From Coprococcus sp. (GTDB lineage Bacteria; Bacillota; Clostridia; Lachnospirales; Lachnospiraceae): a stretch of 34,576 nt of DNA. Position numbers and translations under genes: made by a program. The notes under the pieces are model-generated. The model worked only from the letters and a program-made list of their open reading frames with translations, had not been told where the DNA came from and searched no databases. The stretch spans positions 1 to 34,576 of the forward strand of contig JAEDGN010000024.1 of NCBI GenBank assembly GCA_016297495.1, in the 5' to 3' direction. Shown in pieces: positions 15,325 through 23,714 of this stretch (position 1 is its first letter; each line of letters begins with the position of its first letter).

Positions 15325-16971
15325 ATGGAAAAATTAAAACCAATGTTATGGTCCGTTATGAAGGGCTATACGAAAGAACAATTTGTAAAGGATGTTATTG
15401 CGGGTATTATTGTGGCAATTATTGCGCTGCCGCTGTCTATCGCCCTGGCCCTGGCATCGGGGGTGACCCCTGAGATGGGCATTTACACGGCTATTACCGC
15501 TGGATTTGTTATTTCATTCCTCGGTGGAAGCCGCGTGCAGATCGCAGGGCCTACAGCGGCTTTTGCAACCATTGTAGCCGGTATCGCTGCTCAGAACGGG
15601 ATAGAAGGTCTGGCTCTGGCTACGGTGATGGCAGGTATTATCCTGATCCTGATGGGTGTCTGCCGCATGGGAAGCCTGATCAAGTATATTCCGTATACAA
15701 TTACAACGGGCTTTACCGCCGGTATTGCCGTGACGATTTTTGTTGGGCAGATTAAGGACTTTCTGGGATTATCCGTTGTAACGGAAGAGCCGCTGATCGA
15801 GACTATGGACAAACTGGCTGCAGATATCCGTTTTATCAATACCATTAATCTGCAGGCAGTGATCGTTGGAGCTGTCTGTCTGGCTATTCTTATTGTCTGG
15901 CCGAAGATCAATGACAAGATCCCGCCGTCACTGCTGGCTGTTATTGCCGGTATTGTGATGGTTAAAGGGCTGAATATGCAGGTGAATACCATCGGTGATC
16001 TGTACACGATTTCCAATAAGCTTCCGGGACTGACAGTACCGTCTTTCAGCTTTAAAATGGTACAGATACTGCTTCCGGATGCATTGACCATCGCTATTCT
16101 TGCAGCGATTGAATCCCTTTTATCCTGTGTGGTGGCCGATGGTATGATTAATTCACGGCACCGTTCCAATATGGAGCTGGTGGCTCAGGGTGCAGGTAAT
16201 ATTACTTCTGCATTATTTGGCGGTATTCCGGCCACGGGTGCCATTGCCCGTACAGCAGCCAATATTAAGAATGGCGGCCGCACACCGATTGCGGGTATGG
16301 TACATGCAGTGACGCTTCTGCTGATTCTTGTTGTACTGATGCCTTATGCGGCGCTTATTCCGATGCCGACCATCGCGGCTATTCTGTTTATGGTGGCTTA
16401 TAATATGAGTGAATGGCGTAAATTCGTTTATCTGGTGAAAACTGCGCCAAAGAGTGATATAATAGTACTGGTGTTGACCTTTGTGCTGACCATTGTCTTT
16501 GATCTGGTTGTTGCTATTGAGGTCAATATGGTTCTGGCATCCATGCTGTTTATGAAACGTATGAGTGAAGAAACAGAGGTAGCCGGATGGAAATATATCG
16601 ATGATGAAAATGACCCTGACAGTATTAACCTCAGAACCGTGCCGAAGAATATCCGGGTTTATGAAATGAGCGGTCCGCTGTTTTTTGGTGCAGCAGACAA
16701 GATCGCCGATATTCACACCAAGGATTTCAATAATTGCCTGATTCTGCGTATGAGAAGTGTCAATGCCATTGATGCGACGGCGATGCACGCACTGGAAATG
16801 CTCTGGGAGAAGTGTCAGAAGCAGCATGTGACGCTGATCTTTTCTCATGTGAATGAGCAGCCGATGACAGCCATGAAAAAATCCGGCCTTTATGACAAAG
16901 TCGGGGCTGAGAATTTCTGTGTACATATCGATGATGCACTGGCAAGAGGTGCTGCACTGGGAAAAGAATGA
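15325..16971 (+). CDS. SulP-family anion transporter with STAS domain
   Basis: A 548-aa membrane protein of the SulP/SLC26 family. The N-terminal part (about 15-420) has the ten-plus helices and the typical GIIVAIIALPLSIALALASG and RVQIAGPTAAFATIV stretches. The C-terminal part (about 440-545) is a cytoplasmic STAS domain (VYEMSGPLFFGAADKI, then NCLILRMRSVNAIDATAMHAL). SulP proteins carry sulfate, bicarbonate, dicarboxylates or other anions; the substrate cannot be read from sequence. It appears to stand alone, with its own TATAAT upstream; the metallohydrolase gene begins 42 bases later. Confidence 0.9.
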   Translation: MEKLKPMLWSVMKGYTKEQFVKDVIAGIIVAIIALPLSIALALASGVTPEMGIYTAITAGFVISFLGGSRVQIAGPTAAFATIVAGIAAQNGIEGLALATVMAGIILILMGVCRMGSLIKYIPYTITTGFTAGIAVTIFVGQIKDFLGLSVVTEEPLIETMDKLAADIRFINTINLQAVIVGAVCLAILIVWPKINDKIPPSLLAVIAGIVMVKGLNMQVNTIGDLYTISNKLPGLTVPSFSFKMVQILLPDALTIAILAAIESLLSCVVADGMINSRHRSNMELVAQGAGNITSALFGGIPATGAIARTAANIKNGGRTPIAGMVHAVTLLLILVVLMPYAALIPMPTIAAILFMVAYNMSEWRKFVYLVKTAPKSDIIVLVLTFVLTIVFDLVVAIEVNMVLASMLFMKRMSEETEVAGWKYIDDENDPDSINLRTVPKNIRVYEMSGPLFFGAADKIADIHTKDFNNCLILRMRSVNAIDATAMHALEMLWEKCQKQHVTLIFSHVNEQPMTAMKKSGLYDKVGAENFCVHIDDALARGAALGKE

Positions 16972-17013
16972 TACTGCGGGGATGAGTGTAAAAGCTGAAA
17001 GGAAGGTATCGGG

Positions 17014-17646
17014 ATGGAAGTAAAATGGCTGGGACATTCTTGTTTTAAGATTTCTCATCAGGGGCGCAGTGTTGTATTTGATCCTTTTGCTCCGGGAAGT
17101 ATACCCGGGCTTCAGGATATTCATGAGACGGCGGATATGGTCGTATGCAGTCATGAGCATTTTGATCATAATTACAGAGAGGCTGTAGAGGTATCGTCCG
17201 GCACGACGGAGGGGTTGCCGGATGTACTGGCTCTTAGTGTTGATCATGATGATAAGAATGGTACATTGAGGGGATGGTCCGATATTCTGATTATGAATAT
17301 GGATGGATTCAAGATCGCGCATTTTGGTGATCTTGGATGTGAACTGACGGAGAGACAGAAGAAGAAGCTGCGGAATCTGGATCTGGCGCTGGTTCCGGTG
17401 GGCGGCTATTATACCATTGACGGCGCTCAGGCGGCGGCCCTGGTGAAGGAACTGAAACCTGCAGTAACAATTCCGATGCATTACAGCAGTGACAGCTTTG
17501 GTTTTGATGAAATCGGATATGTAGATACATTTACGGAGCTGTTTGACCGGGATATGGTACATCATATAGATTGTAATACCATGACCATTGAGAAGGGGAT
17601 GGCACAGCAGATTGCTGTTCTGACCTATGGAAAGGAAAGGGATTAG
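17014..17646 (+). CDS. UlaG-like MBL-fold metallohydrolase
   Basis: A 210-aa beta-lactamase-fold hydrolase starting with the compact WLGHSCFKI pattern of the UlaG/YtkL group. SHEHFDHN (near residue 46) is the HxHxDH metal site, HFGDLG (near 107) supplies a further ligand, and IPMHYSS (near 149) the last His. It is cytosolic. Substrate unknown; members act on phosphodiesters, lactones or other esters. It ends one base before the AsnA start and is probably co-translated with it. Confidence 0.85.
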   Translation: MEVKWLGHSCFKISHQGRSVVFDPFAPGSIPGLQDIHETADMVVCSHEHFDHNYREAVEVSSGTTEGLPDVLALSVDHDDKNGTLRGWSDILIMNMDGFKIAHFGDLGCELTERQKKKLRNLDLALVPVGGYYTIDGAQAAALVKELKPAVTIPMHYSSDSFGFDEIGYVDTFTELFDRDMVHHIDCNTMTIEKGMAQQIAVLTYGKERD

Positions 17647-17647
17647 T

Positions 17648-18655
17648 ATGGGAAATATTATAATACCTGATAATTATCATTCCTGTCTCAGCAGTTATGA
17701 GACCCAGGAGGCCATCGGCATGATCAAGAATCTCATGCAGAAAAAGCTTTGTATGGCACTGAATCTGAAGCGTGTGACGGCTCCCCTTTTTGTGGATCCG
17801 GCCTCCGGCCTGAATGATGACCTGAATGGCGTGGAGCGTCCGGTTGCTTTTGAGATACCGGATGCGAAGATGGAAGCACAGGTGGTGCATTCCCTGGCAA
17901 AATGGAAGCGTATGGCGCTGTACCGCTATGATTTTCATGTGGGACGGGGACTGCTCTGTGATATGAATGCCATCCGCAGAGACGAGGAACTGGATAATCT
18001 TCATTCCGCCTATGTGGATCAGTGGGACTGGGAGAAGATCATTACAGCAGAAGACAGGAACTTTGACTATCTGAAGAATACAGTAAAGCGAATCGTGGAA
18101 TCCATCTGCAATACACTGGATGAAGTCAAATACCGTTATGAAAATCTGCATACGGAGCTTTGCCGTGAGATTGCCTTTATTACATCCCAGGAGCTGGAGG
18201 ATATGTATCCGGACCTTACGCCGAAGGAAAGGGAGAATGCCTATGCCAGGGAGAAAAAGACCATTTTTATTATGCAGATCGGTGATCTGCTGAAATCCGG
18301 GGAGCGTCATGACGGCCGTGCGCCGGACTATGATGACTGGCAGTTAAACGGCGATCTGCTGTTCTGGCATGAGCCGCTGCAGTGTGCCCTGGAGGTATCC
18401 TCCATGGGTGTCCGTGTGAATGCACAGTCTCTGGATGAACAGCTGACCAAGGCTGGCTGTGATGACAGACGTAAGCTGCCATTTCATCAGATGCTTCTCA
18501 ATAATGAGCTGCCATTGACTATTGGCGGAGGTATCGGGCAGTCCAGAATCTGCATGCTGCTGCTTCAGAAAGCCCATGTAGGCGAAGTGCAGGCATCCAT
18601 CTGGGATGAGGAGACATTGAGAGCCTGCAGAGAAGCCGGAATAGAAATTTTATAA
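17648..18655 (+). CDS. asnA: Aspartate-ammonia ligase (ammonia-dependent asparagine synthetase)
   Basis: A 335-aa class II aminoacyl-tRNA-synthetase-like enzyme that makes asparagine from aspartate, ammonia and ATP. ATG 17648 is chosen because AAGGAAAGGG lies just upstream and it gives the normal length of about 330 residues. Diagnostic stretches are APLFVDPASGLNDDLNGVERPV near residue 50, DMNAIRRDEELDNLHSAYVDQWDWE near 110 and GGGIGQSRICMLLL near the C-terminus. The terminator at 18666 follows. I see no T-box leader; expression would come from upstream of the metallohydrolase or SulP. Confidence 0.95.
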   Translation: MGNIIIPDNYHSCLSSYETQEAIGMIKNLMQKKLCMALNLKRVTAPLFVDPASGLNDDLNGVERPVAFEIPDAKMEAQVVHSLAKWKRMALYRYDFHVGRGLLCDMNAIRRDEELDNLHSAYVDQWDWEKIITAEDRNFDYLKNTVKRIVESICNTLDEVKYRYENLHTELCREIAFITSQELEDMYPDLTPKERENAYAREKKTIFIMQIGDLLKSGERHDGRAPDYDDWQLNGDLLFWHEPLQCALEVSSMGVRVNAQSLDEQLTKAGCDDRRKLPFHQMLLNNELPLTIGGGIGQSRICMLLLQKAHVGEVQASIWDEETLRACREAGIEIL

Positions 18656-18665
18656 ATGTATCAAT

Positions 18666-18705
18666 GTCCTGTGGGAAGAATCATATATTTCCACAGGACT
18701 TTTTT
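18666..18705 (+). terminator. Terminator after asnA
   Basis: GTCCTGTGG (18666-18674) pairs with CCACAGGAC (18691-18699), followed by six T. Confidence 0.85.
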
Positions 18706-18716
18706 GTATGTGGGGG

Positions 18717-18745
18717 TTGACATCAGACAAAATGGGTGTTATAGT
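18717..18745 (+). promoter_or_regulatory. Promoter of the DnaJ-like gene
   Basis: Perfect TTGACA (18717-18722), 17-base spacer, TATAGT (18740-18745). No CIRCE element (TTAGCACTC-N9-GAGTGCTAA) is present, so HrcA control is unlikely. Confidence 0.8.
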
Positions 18746-18767
18746 ACAAATAGAACAAATGGCGTTT

Positions 18768-18805
18768 AGAGGGGATGTGGTACAGATATACAGCATCCTC
18801 TTTTC
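18768..18805 (+). promoter_or_regulatory. Leader hairpin before the DnaJ-like gene
   Basis: AGAGGGGATG (18768-18777) can pair with CATCCTCTT (18793-18801) using two G-U pairs, followed by TTTC. It lies between promoter and gene and might be a weak attenuator or stabilising hairpin. Confidence 0.35.
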
Positions 18806-18862
18806 TACAGTGAGATTTTAGTGTGCTTCACATGATTTTTATATTTGCCGGAGGTGGTTGTG

Positions 18863-19906
18863 ATGGCTAAGAGAGATTATTATGAGGTGCTCGGTGTCAG
18901 CAGAGATGCAGATGAGCAGACGATTAAGCGTGCATACAGGAAGCTTGCGAAAAAGTATCATCCGGATACCAATCCGGGGAATGGGCAGGCGGAACAGAGG
19001 TTTAAGGAAGTAACAGAAGCTTATAATATTCTCAGTGATGAGAAGAAAAGAAAATTATACGATCAATTTGGTTTTGCAGCCTTTGAGGAAGGTGCCGCAG
19101 GCGGCGGTTCCTACGGATCACAGAGCGGAGCAGGCGGTTTCGGGGATTTTGGAGGCTTTGGAGGCTTCAGCGGAGGCAGCGGTTTTGGCGGTTTCCAGGG
19201 AAATTCCACAGGTAACGGCAATTACAGAGAATTTCATTTTGAGAGCGGCGGAGACGGCGATATGGGCGATATATTTGGCGATATTTTCGGAGACATGTTC
19301 GGAGGAGCGAAGTCAGACCGTTTTGGGGGACAGCGTTCCGGACGAGGTTACGGACCAGGAGGCAGAAGTTACAGCCAGCGGGGAGCTGATTTTCGCTCCA
19401 GTGTGACAGTGAGCCTTGAAGAGGCAGCTTTTGGCTGTGATAAAGTGATACGTTTGTCGGATCCTGACGGCGGTCATGTTCAGTCACTGAAGGTGCATAT
19501 TCCGGCCGGTATCGATGACGGAAAGACCATTCGTCTTCGCGGCAAAGGAGCATCGGGTGCAAATGGAGGAGAAACGGGTGATCTGCTGCTGGAGATTCAT
19601 GTTGCGGAAAAGCCGGGCTTTGAACGGAAGGGTATGGATATTTACACGACGGCATCCATACCATTTACAACAGCTGTATTCGGCGGTGAGGCACTTGTGC
19701 AGACGTTAAGCGGCAGTGTGAAGTGCAAGGTGCCGGCAGGAATTCAGTCCGGCAGCAAGATCCGCCTTCGTGGAAAGGGTATTGTATCCATGAAAGATGC
19801 TTCCGTCCATGGCGACGAGTATGTGACCATACAGATCCAGGTACCTGTGAATCTGAGTGCTGAAGCCAGACGGAAGCTCAAAGAATATGAAAAAATCGTT
19901 GCCTAA
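18863..19906 (+). CDS. CbpA-like DnaJ co-chaperone without zinc finger
   Basis: A 347-aa Hsp40 protein. ATG 18863 is used because GGAGGTGG lies just upstream and the J domain starts at residue 3; an upstream TTG is unsupported. Residues 5-70 are the J domain with the HPD motif at 33-35, which stimulates DnaK. Residues about 75-175 are a long Gly/Phe-rich linker. From about 178 come two DnaJ C-terminal beta domains (HIPAGIDDGKTIRLRGKG and KVPAGIQSGSKIRLRGKG). The four CxxCxGxG zinc motifs of DnaJ are absent, making this the class B (CbpA) type. It has its own promoter. Its stop overlaps that of the convergent gene. Confidence 0.9.
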   Translation: MAKRDYYEVLGVSRDADEQTIKRAYRKLAKKYHPDTNPGNGQAEQRFKEVTEAYNILSDEKKRKLYDQFGFAAFEEGAAGGGSYGSQSGAGGFGDFGGFGGFSGGSGFGGFQGNSTGNGNYREFHFESGGDGDMGDIFGDIFGDMFGGAKSDRFGGQRSGRGYGPGGRSYSQRGADFRSSVTVSLEEAAFGCDKVIRLSDPDGGHVQSLKVHIPAGIDDGKTIRLRGKGASGANGGETGDLLLEIHVAEKPGFERKGMDIYTTASIPFTTAVFGGEALVQTLSGSVKCKVPAGIQSGSKIRLRGKGIVSMKDASVHGDEYVTIQIQVPVNLSAEARRKLKEYEKIVA

Positions 19907-20598
19907 TTCAGGTAGTCGGAGACGAACTGCCGGGCGGTCCGGTCGAGGAAGTGTTCGAAGTCTTCCCGGTCGAAGACCTGCATTGGACGGAAGCGCTGTT
20001 CACTGGTCAGCTCTTTGGAAAATATAAGACAAAAGCGTTTGTATGTATCAAAGTCTGTTTCCATGACCGGCCAGTTTCCAATGGGAGCAGCAGGCAGAGA
20101 CAGATGATATTTTTCCACGAGATAAGGATTGATGCGTATATAATCGCCATAAAAATAATCCTGGGAGAAGAATTGCCAAACGGGCATATGCTCACCGCTG
20201 CTGGTCAGTACAGCTTCGGTCACAGAGGCCAGTTCCGATTCTTTTTTCCCTGTTTCGTTGATAAAACGTACATGGCGGGGAAGATATCTGGTAAAGTACA
20301 GGTAATCCAGATGAAGATGAGAGAGATAGCCCATGAGCATAGGGTGACAGATGGCATCGGGATAGGTGTTTTGCCATGTTTCGATAGTCGGTGCGATCAC
20401 CACATGTGAGAAATCTTTCGGGTGCCAGAAGTGGGTTTTATACTTGAGTTCGCGGGGAATGGCATCGGGAAGGACACTTCCTATGGTAAAATCATTCTGC
20501 CATCCGGGATGTCTGGTGAACGGAAGAGTAACGGGAGCTGAAAGGATATAGTGGGTAATGAGTTTAGCTTCACAAAGATGAAAATATATGCCGGGCAT
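19903..20598 (-). CDS. Zinc-dependent phospholipase C-like protein
   Basis: A 231-aa protein that starts at ATG 20598, behind GGAAAGGAG. It opens with MPGIYFHLCEAKLI and has GSVLPDA near residue 40, THFWHP near 54 and MGYLSHLHLDYLYF near 88. His and Asp spaced in this way are typical of the bacterial phospholipase C / S1-P1-like zinc fold, and I infer membership on that basis. No signal peptide is evident, so it acts in the cytosol or has lost secretion; substrate unknown. It converges on the DnaJ-like gene with a four-base overlap of the stop codons. Confidence 0.6.
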   Translation of the reverse strand: MPGIYFHLCEAKLITHYILSAPVTLPFTRHPGWQNDFTIGSVLPDAIPRELKYKTHFWHPKDFSHVVIAPTIETWQNTYPDAICHPMLMGYLSHLHLDYLYFTRYLPRHVRFINETGKKESELASVTEAVLTSSGEHMPVWQFFSQDYFYGDYIRINPYLVEKYHLSLPAAPIGNWPVMETDFDTYKRFCLIFSKELTSEQRFRPMQVFDREDFEHFLDRTARQFVSDYLN

Positions 20599-20646
20599 AG
20601 AAACTCTCCTTTCCAAAATAGCAATTAAACACAGCTGTTTGTTTTC

Positions 20647-20675
20647 AGTATAGCATAGGATATTTTATGATACAA
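20647..20675 (-). promoter_or_regulatory. Promoter of the phospholipase C-like gene
   Basis: On the minus strand TTGTAT (20670-20675) and TATACT (20647-20652) are spaced by 17 bases, about 50 bases upstream of the ATG. Confidence 0.55.
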
Positions 20676-20721
20676 CGAATTGAAAGAATAGTTGAGAATT
20701 TTTATCGTTAAATAAATAATG

Positions 20722-20756
20722 GGTTAGTTGACATTAACCTCCGGCAAGCATATAAT
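20722..20756 (+). promoter_or_regulatory. feo promoter with overlapping candidate metal-repressor site
   Basis: TTGACA (20728-20733), 17-base spacer and TATAAT (20751-20756) form a consensus promoter. The -35 sits inside the inverted repeat GGTTA-N8-TAACC (20722-20739), whose core TTAGTT-GA-CATTAA resembles the elements at 21379 and 23999. A repressor bound here would block the -35. A DtxR-type regulator encoded at 24498-24869 is the likeliest binder. Confidence 0.75.
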
Positions 20757-20852
20757 GTAACTGTAAATGATAGTCGATATCAATAATTCAAGATGAAGTA
20801 ATGACTTGGATTTACAACGGGAGATAATAAAACCGGGAAAGGAGGATTTATG

Positions 20853-21068
20853 ATGCCACTTGCTTTATTAAGTGTAGGAGAATCAGGAGTTGTTGATACA
20901 CTTCGTGGTAAAGAGGAGGTTGTTCATCACCTTCAGAACCTTGGTTTTTCCTCAGGAACGGAGGTATCTGTTGTGGGTCAGAGCGGCAGCGGTATGATCC
21001 TTGCTGTAAGAGGATCAAGAATTGCTTTGAACCGCGGCCTGGCATCAAAGATTATGTTGGCTGGATAG
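20853..21068 (+). CDS. feoA: FeoA, first copy
   Basis: A 71-aa SH3-like FeoA protein that assists FeoB in Fe(II) uptake. ATG 20853 lies seven bases after GGAGG (20841-20845); ATG 20850 is closer than normal. Recognisable features are LSVGESGVVDTLRGKEEVVHHL near the N-terminus and SGMILAVRGSRIALNRGLASKI at the end, the usual 'G-x-R-hydrophobic-A-L' core. It is the first gene of the iron operon, with a leader of about 90 bases. The second FeoA follows after 26 bases. Confidence 0.9.
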   Translation: MPLALLSVGESGVVDTLRGKEEVVHHLQNLGFSSGTEVSVVGQSGSGMILAVRGSRIALNRGLASKIMLAG

Positions 21069-21094
21069 TAAGAGAGCAGAGAGAGGAGACGGAG

Positions 21095-21316
21095 ATGAAG
21101 ACTTTAAAGGGAATCCCGTGCGGTCAAACGGTGACAGTGGTTAAGCTTCATGGCGAGGGAGCCGTTAAAAGACGTATTATGGATATGGGAATTACAAAGG
21201 GGGCTTCGATTTTTGTCCGTAAGGTTGCCCCGTTGGGCGATCCTGTTGAAGTAACGGTCAGAGGCTATGAATTATCATTGCGCAAAGCGGATGCAGAGAT
21301 GATAGAAGTTCAATAA
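21095..21316 (+). CDS. feoA: FeoA, second copy
   Basis: A 73-aa FeoA-family protein, distinct from the first: LKGIPCGQTVTVVKLHGEG, RRIMDMGITKGASIFVRKVAPLGDPVEV and VRGYELSLRKADAEMIEV. It matches the FeoA consensus (MG-x-x-x-G, P-L-G-D-P) more closely than the first copy. It sits between feoA1 and an internal terminator that precedes feoB. Two FeoA proteins may form a heteromeric partner for the FeoB cytoplasmic domain (inference). Confidence 0.92.
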   Translation: MKTLKGIPCGQTVTVVKLHGEGAVKRRIMDMGITKGASIFVRKVAPLGDPVEVTVRGYELSLRKADAEMIEVQ

Positions 21317-21340
21317 CAGTGCGAGCGAGTCTAAATTTAA

Positions 21341-21369
21341 GAGTTCTGAGATAAGAACTCAATTTTTTG
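21341..21369 (+). terminator. Internal terminator between feoA2 and feoB
   Basis: GAGTTCT (21341-21347) and AGAACTC (21354-21360) form a hairpin with a six-base loop, followed by AATTTTTT. It is a plausible intrinsic terminator inside the operon that could lower feoB expression relative to feoA. Confidence 0.65.
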
Positions 21370-21378
21370 AGAGAGCGG

Positions 21379-21392
21379 TTAGTTAAAACTAA
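21379..21392. promoter_or_regulatory. Candidate DtxR-type operator before feoB
   Basis: TTAGTT-AA-AACTAA is a perfect 6-2-6 inverted repeat, seven bases upstream of the feoB ribosome site. A near-identical copy occurs at 23999-24012. No good -35/-10 pair lies around it, so it may act as a roadblock or as part of a promoter I cannot recognise. Confidence 0.55.
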
Positions 21393-21411
21393 TTATTTGG
21401 AGGTAGGAAAA

Positions 21412-23562
21412 ATGGCAATTAAGATTGCACTTGCCGGTAATCCCAACAGCGGCAAGACGACATTATTTAATGCATTGACAGGCGCCAACCAGTTCGTGGG
21501 TAACTGGCCGGGTGTTACTGTTGAAAAGAAGGAAGGCAAATTAAAGGGACATTCGGATGTGATCATCACGGATCTTCCGGGTATTTATTCTCTTTCGCCT
21601 TATACACTGGAAGAAGTTGTTGCAAGAAATTATCTGTTAAATGAGAAACCGGATGCTATTCTGAATATCGTGGATGGAACCAATCTTGAACGAAATCTTT
21701 ACCTGACAACACAGCTGGTAGAGATCGGTATTCCGGTTGTTATGGCTGTGAATATGATGGATCTTGTTCAGAAAAATGGCGACGAGATTCGAATTGAGAA
21801 ACTGAGTGAGGCTATTGGTTGCCCGGTTGTGGAGATTTCCGCTTTAAAGGGAACAGGGGTCAAAGAAGCTGCAGAAGCAGCGGTAAAAGCTGCTCAGAGT
21901 AGGGAAGCAGTTAATCTTGTACATAAGTTTGACCGGAAGGTTGAAGGTGTGCTGAATGATATTGAAGCACTGATCGACAGTCAGGTTGCGGACGCACAGA
22001 GACGTTTTTACGCAATCAAGCTGTTCGAGCGGGATGATAAGATCGGAGATCAGCTGCCGGACTGTCCGAATGTGGAAGCCGTTATTTCAAGAGCTGAGGA
22101 GATGCTGGATGATGACTCTGAAAGTATCATTACCAATGAGAGATATGTATATATTGGCAGTATCATTGATAAATGCTACAATAGAAAGAGAAAGAGCGGT
22201 GATACGGTGTCAGACAGGATCGACCGTGTCGTAACCAACCGTTTTCTGGCGCTGCCGATTTTTGCGGTGGTCATGTTTCTTGTTTATTACGTATCCGTGA
22301 CAACGGTGGGTACAATCGTTACGGACTGGACCAATGATGTGCTGTTTGGGGAGATCATTCCTCCAGCCATAGAAAGTGTACTTGAGGCGGCCAACTGTGC
22401 ACCATGGCTCCAGGGGCTGATTCTTGACGGTATTGTGGCCGGTGTGGGAGCTGTTCTTGGTTTCGTACCGCAGATGCTTGTATTATTTATTTTCCTTGCG
22501 ATTCTTGAGTCCTGCGGTTACATGGCCAGAGTTGCATTTATCATGGACAGAATTTTCCGTAAGTTTGGTCTGTCAGGCAAGTCCTTTATTCCGATGCTGA
22601 TCGGTACAGGCTGCGGTGTTCCGGGTGTTATGGCATCCAGAACTATTGAGAATGAGCGTGACCGCCGTATGACCATTATGACAACAACATTTATTCCCTG
22701 TGGTGCCAAGCTTCCGATCATCGCCCTCTTTGCGGGTGCAATCTTCGGCGGTGCACCGTGGGTGGCTCCAAGTGCTTACTTTGTAGGTATTGCAGCAATC
22801 ATCTGCTCAGGCATCATTTTGAAGAAGACGAAGATGTTTGCCGGAGATCCGGCACCGTTTGTTATGGAGCTCCCGCCCTATCATGTGCCAACGGTGGGTA
22901 ATGTACTGAGAAGTATGTGGGAAAGAGGCTGGTCCTTCATTAAAAAGGCGGGTACAGTTATTCTTCTGTCTACGATTTTTATCTGGTTTACCACCTATTT
23001 CGGCTGGATAGATGGTCAGTTCCGTATGCTGGAGCCATTGGAGATTGAAAATAGTATCCTGGCAAGAATTGGAAGTGCCATTGCATGGATATTCACACCC
23101 CTTGGATGGGGCAACTGGAAAGCTGCTGTAGCGGCAGTTACAGGCCTGGTTGCCAAGGAAAATGTTGTAGGTACCTTCGGTATTCTCTTCGGTTTCGAAG
23201 AAGTTGCAGAAGACGGAGCAGAGGTTTGGACGAATGTTGCAGCAGCATTTACACCGGTTGCAGCATACAGTTATCTGGTGTTTAATCTCCTGTGTGCCCC
23301 TTGCTTTGCAGCCATCGGGGCTATCAAGAGGGAAATGAACAATGCAAAATGGACATGGTTTGCTATTGGTTACCAGTGTGTTCTTGCTTACGCTGTTGCT
23401 CTCTGCATCAATCAGTTTGGTACATTGATCACAGGCGGCGGCTTCAGTATTGGTGTTATCGCAGCGGTTATCATCGTTGCCGTATTCATTTATATGCTGG
23501 TTCGTCCTTACAAAGAAAGTAAAAAATTAACAGTTCATGTGAAAGGAGCTGCACGCGCTTAA
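21412..23562 (+). CDS. feoB: Ferrous iron transport protein B
   Basis: A 716-aa Fe(II) permease. ATG 21412 follows GGAGG by eight bases and directly opens the G domain. The N-terminal GTPase has GNPNSGKTT (9-17, G1), DLPGIYSL (G3), NMMD (G4) and SALKGTG (G5). The membrane half has the two gate motifs, GTGCGVPGVMASRTI and GLVAKENVVGTFG, with about eight helices. Cysteines of the pore (GCGVPG, PCGAKLP) are present. The protein sits in the cytoplasmic membrane and, with FeoA, imports Fe(II) under anaerobic conditions. It ends TAATG, overlapping the start of the Cys-rich peptide gene. Confidence 0.97.
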   Translation: MAIKIALAGNPNSGKTTLFNALTGANQFVGNWPGVTVEKKEGKLKGHSDVIITDLPGIYSLSPYTLEEVVARNYLLNEKPDAILNIVDGTNLERNLYLTTQLVEIGIPVVMAVNMMDLVQKNGDEIRIEKLSEAIGCPVVEISALKGTGVKEAAEAAVKAAQSREAVNLVHKFDRKVEGVLNDIEALIDSQVADAQRRFYAIKLFERDDKIGDQLPDCPNVEAVISRAEEMLDDDSESIITNERYVYIGSIIDKCYNRKRKSGDTVSDRIDRVVTNRFLALPIFAVVMFLVYYVSVTTVGTIVTDWTNDVLFGEIIPPAIESVLEAANCAPWLQGLILDGIVAGVGAVLGFVPQMLVLFIFLAILESCGYMARVAFIMDRIFRKFGLSGKSFIPMLIGTGCGVPGVMASRTIENERDRRMTIMTTTFIPCGAKLPIIALFAGAIFGGAPWVAPSAYFVGIAAIICSGIILKKTKMFAGDPAPFVMELPPYHVPTVGNVLRSMWERGWSFIKKAGTVILLSTIFIWFTTYFGWIDGQFRMLEPLEIENSILARIGSAIAWIFTPLGWGNWKAAVAAVTGLVAKENVVGTFGILFGFEEVAEDGAEVWTNVAAAFTPVAAYSYLVFNLLCAPCFAAIGAIKREMNNAKWTWFAIGYQCVLAYAVALCINQFGTLITGGGFSIGVIAAVIIVAVFIYMLVRPYKESKKLTVHVKGAARA

Positions 23563-23714
23563 TGGGAACTCTTGTAGTAGGTTTAGTGGTGCTGGCTATG
23601 GCAGCCGGTGCGATTCACAGTATTTATAAAGATAAAAAAAATGGAAAGGCATGTTCGGGCTGCAGTGGTAATTGCGGAGGTGGATGCAGCTGTGGAGAAC
23701 AGTGTAAAAAATGA
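23562..23714 (+). CDS. FeoB-associated Cys-rich membrane peptide
   Basis: A 50-aa protein starting at ATG 23562, whose A is the last base of the feoB stop (TAATG). Residues 1-22 are one hydrophobic helix (MGTLVVGLVVLAMAAGAIHS), then a Lys-rich turn, then a tail with six cysteines (ACSGCSGNCGGGCSCGEQCKK). This is the FeoB-associated Cys-rich membrane family, commonly encoded right after feoB in Firmicutes. It is thought to aid Fe(II) handling, perhaps as an iron-binding FeoC substitute; the role is inferred. It overlaps the likely start of the Fur-family gene. Confidence 0.85.
   Translation: MGTLVVGLVVLAMAAGAIHSIYKDKKNGKACSGCSGNCGGGCSCGEQCKK

Noticed and set aside
16972..17013. T-box or other riboswitch ahead of the asnA pair
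   Set aside because: The gap is 42 bases, too short for a T-box, and no conserved T-box sequence is visible.
16213..17565. 450-codon minus-strand frame
   Set aside because: Antisense to SulP and the UlaG-like gene, both with clear family motifs; no domain is visible in the antisense product.
17531..18310. 259-codon minus-strand frame
   Set aside because: Antisense to asnA; no ribosome site or recognisable motif.
18717..18862. CIRCE/HrcA element before the DnaJ-like gene
   Set aside because: No TTAGCACTC-type inverted repeat is present; only an ordinary promoter and a hairpin.
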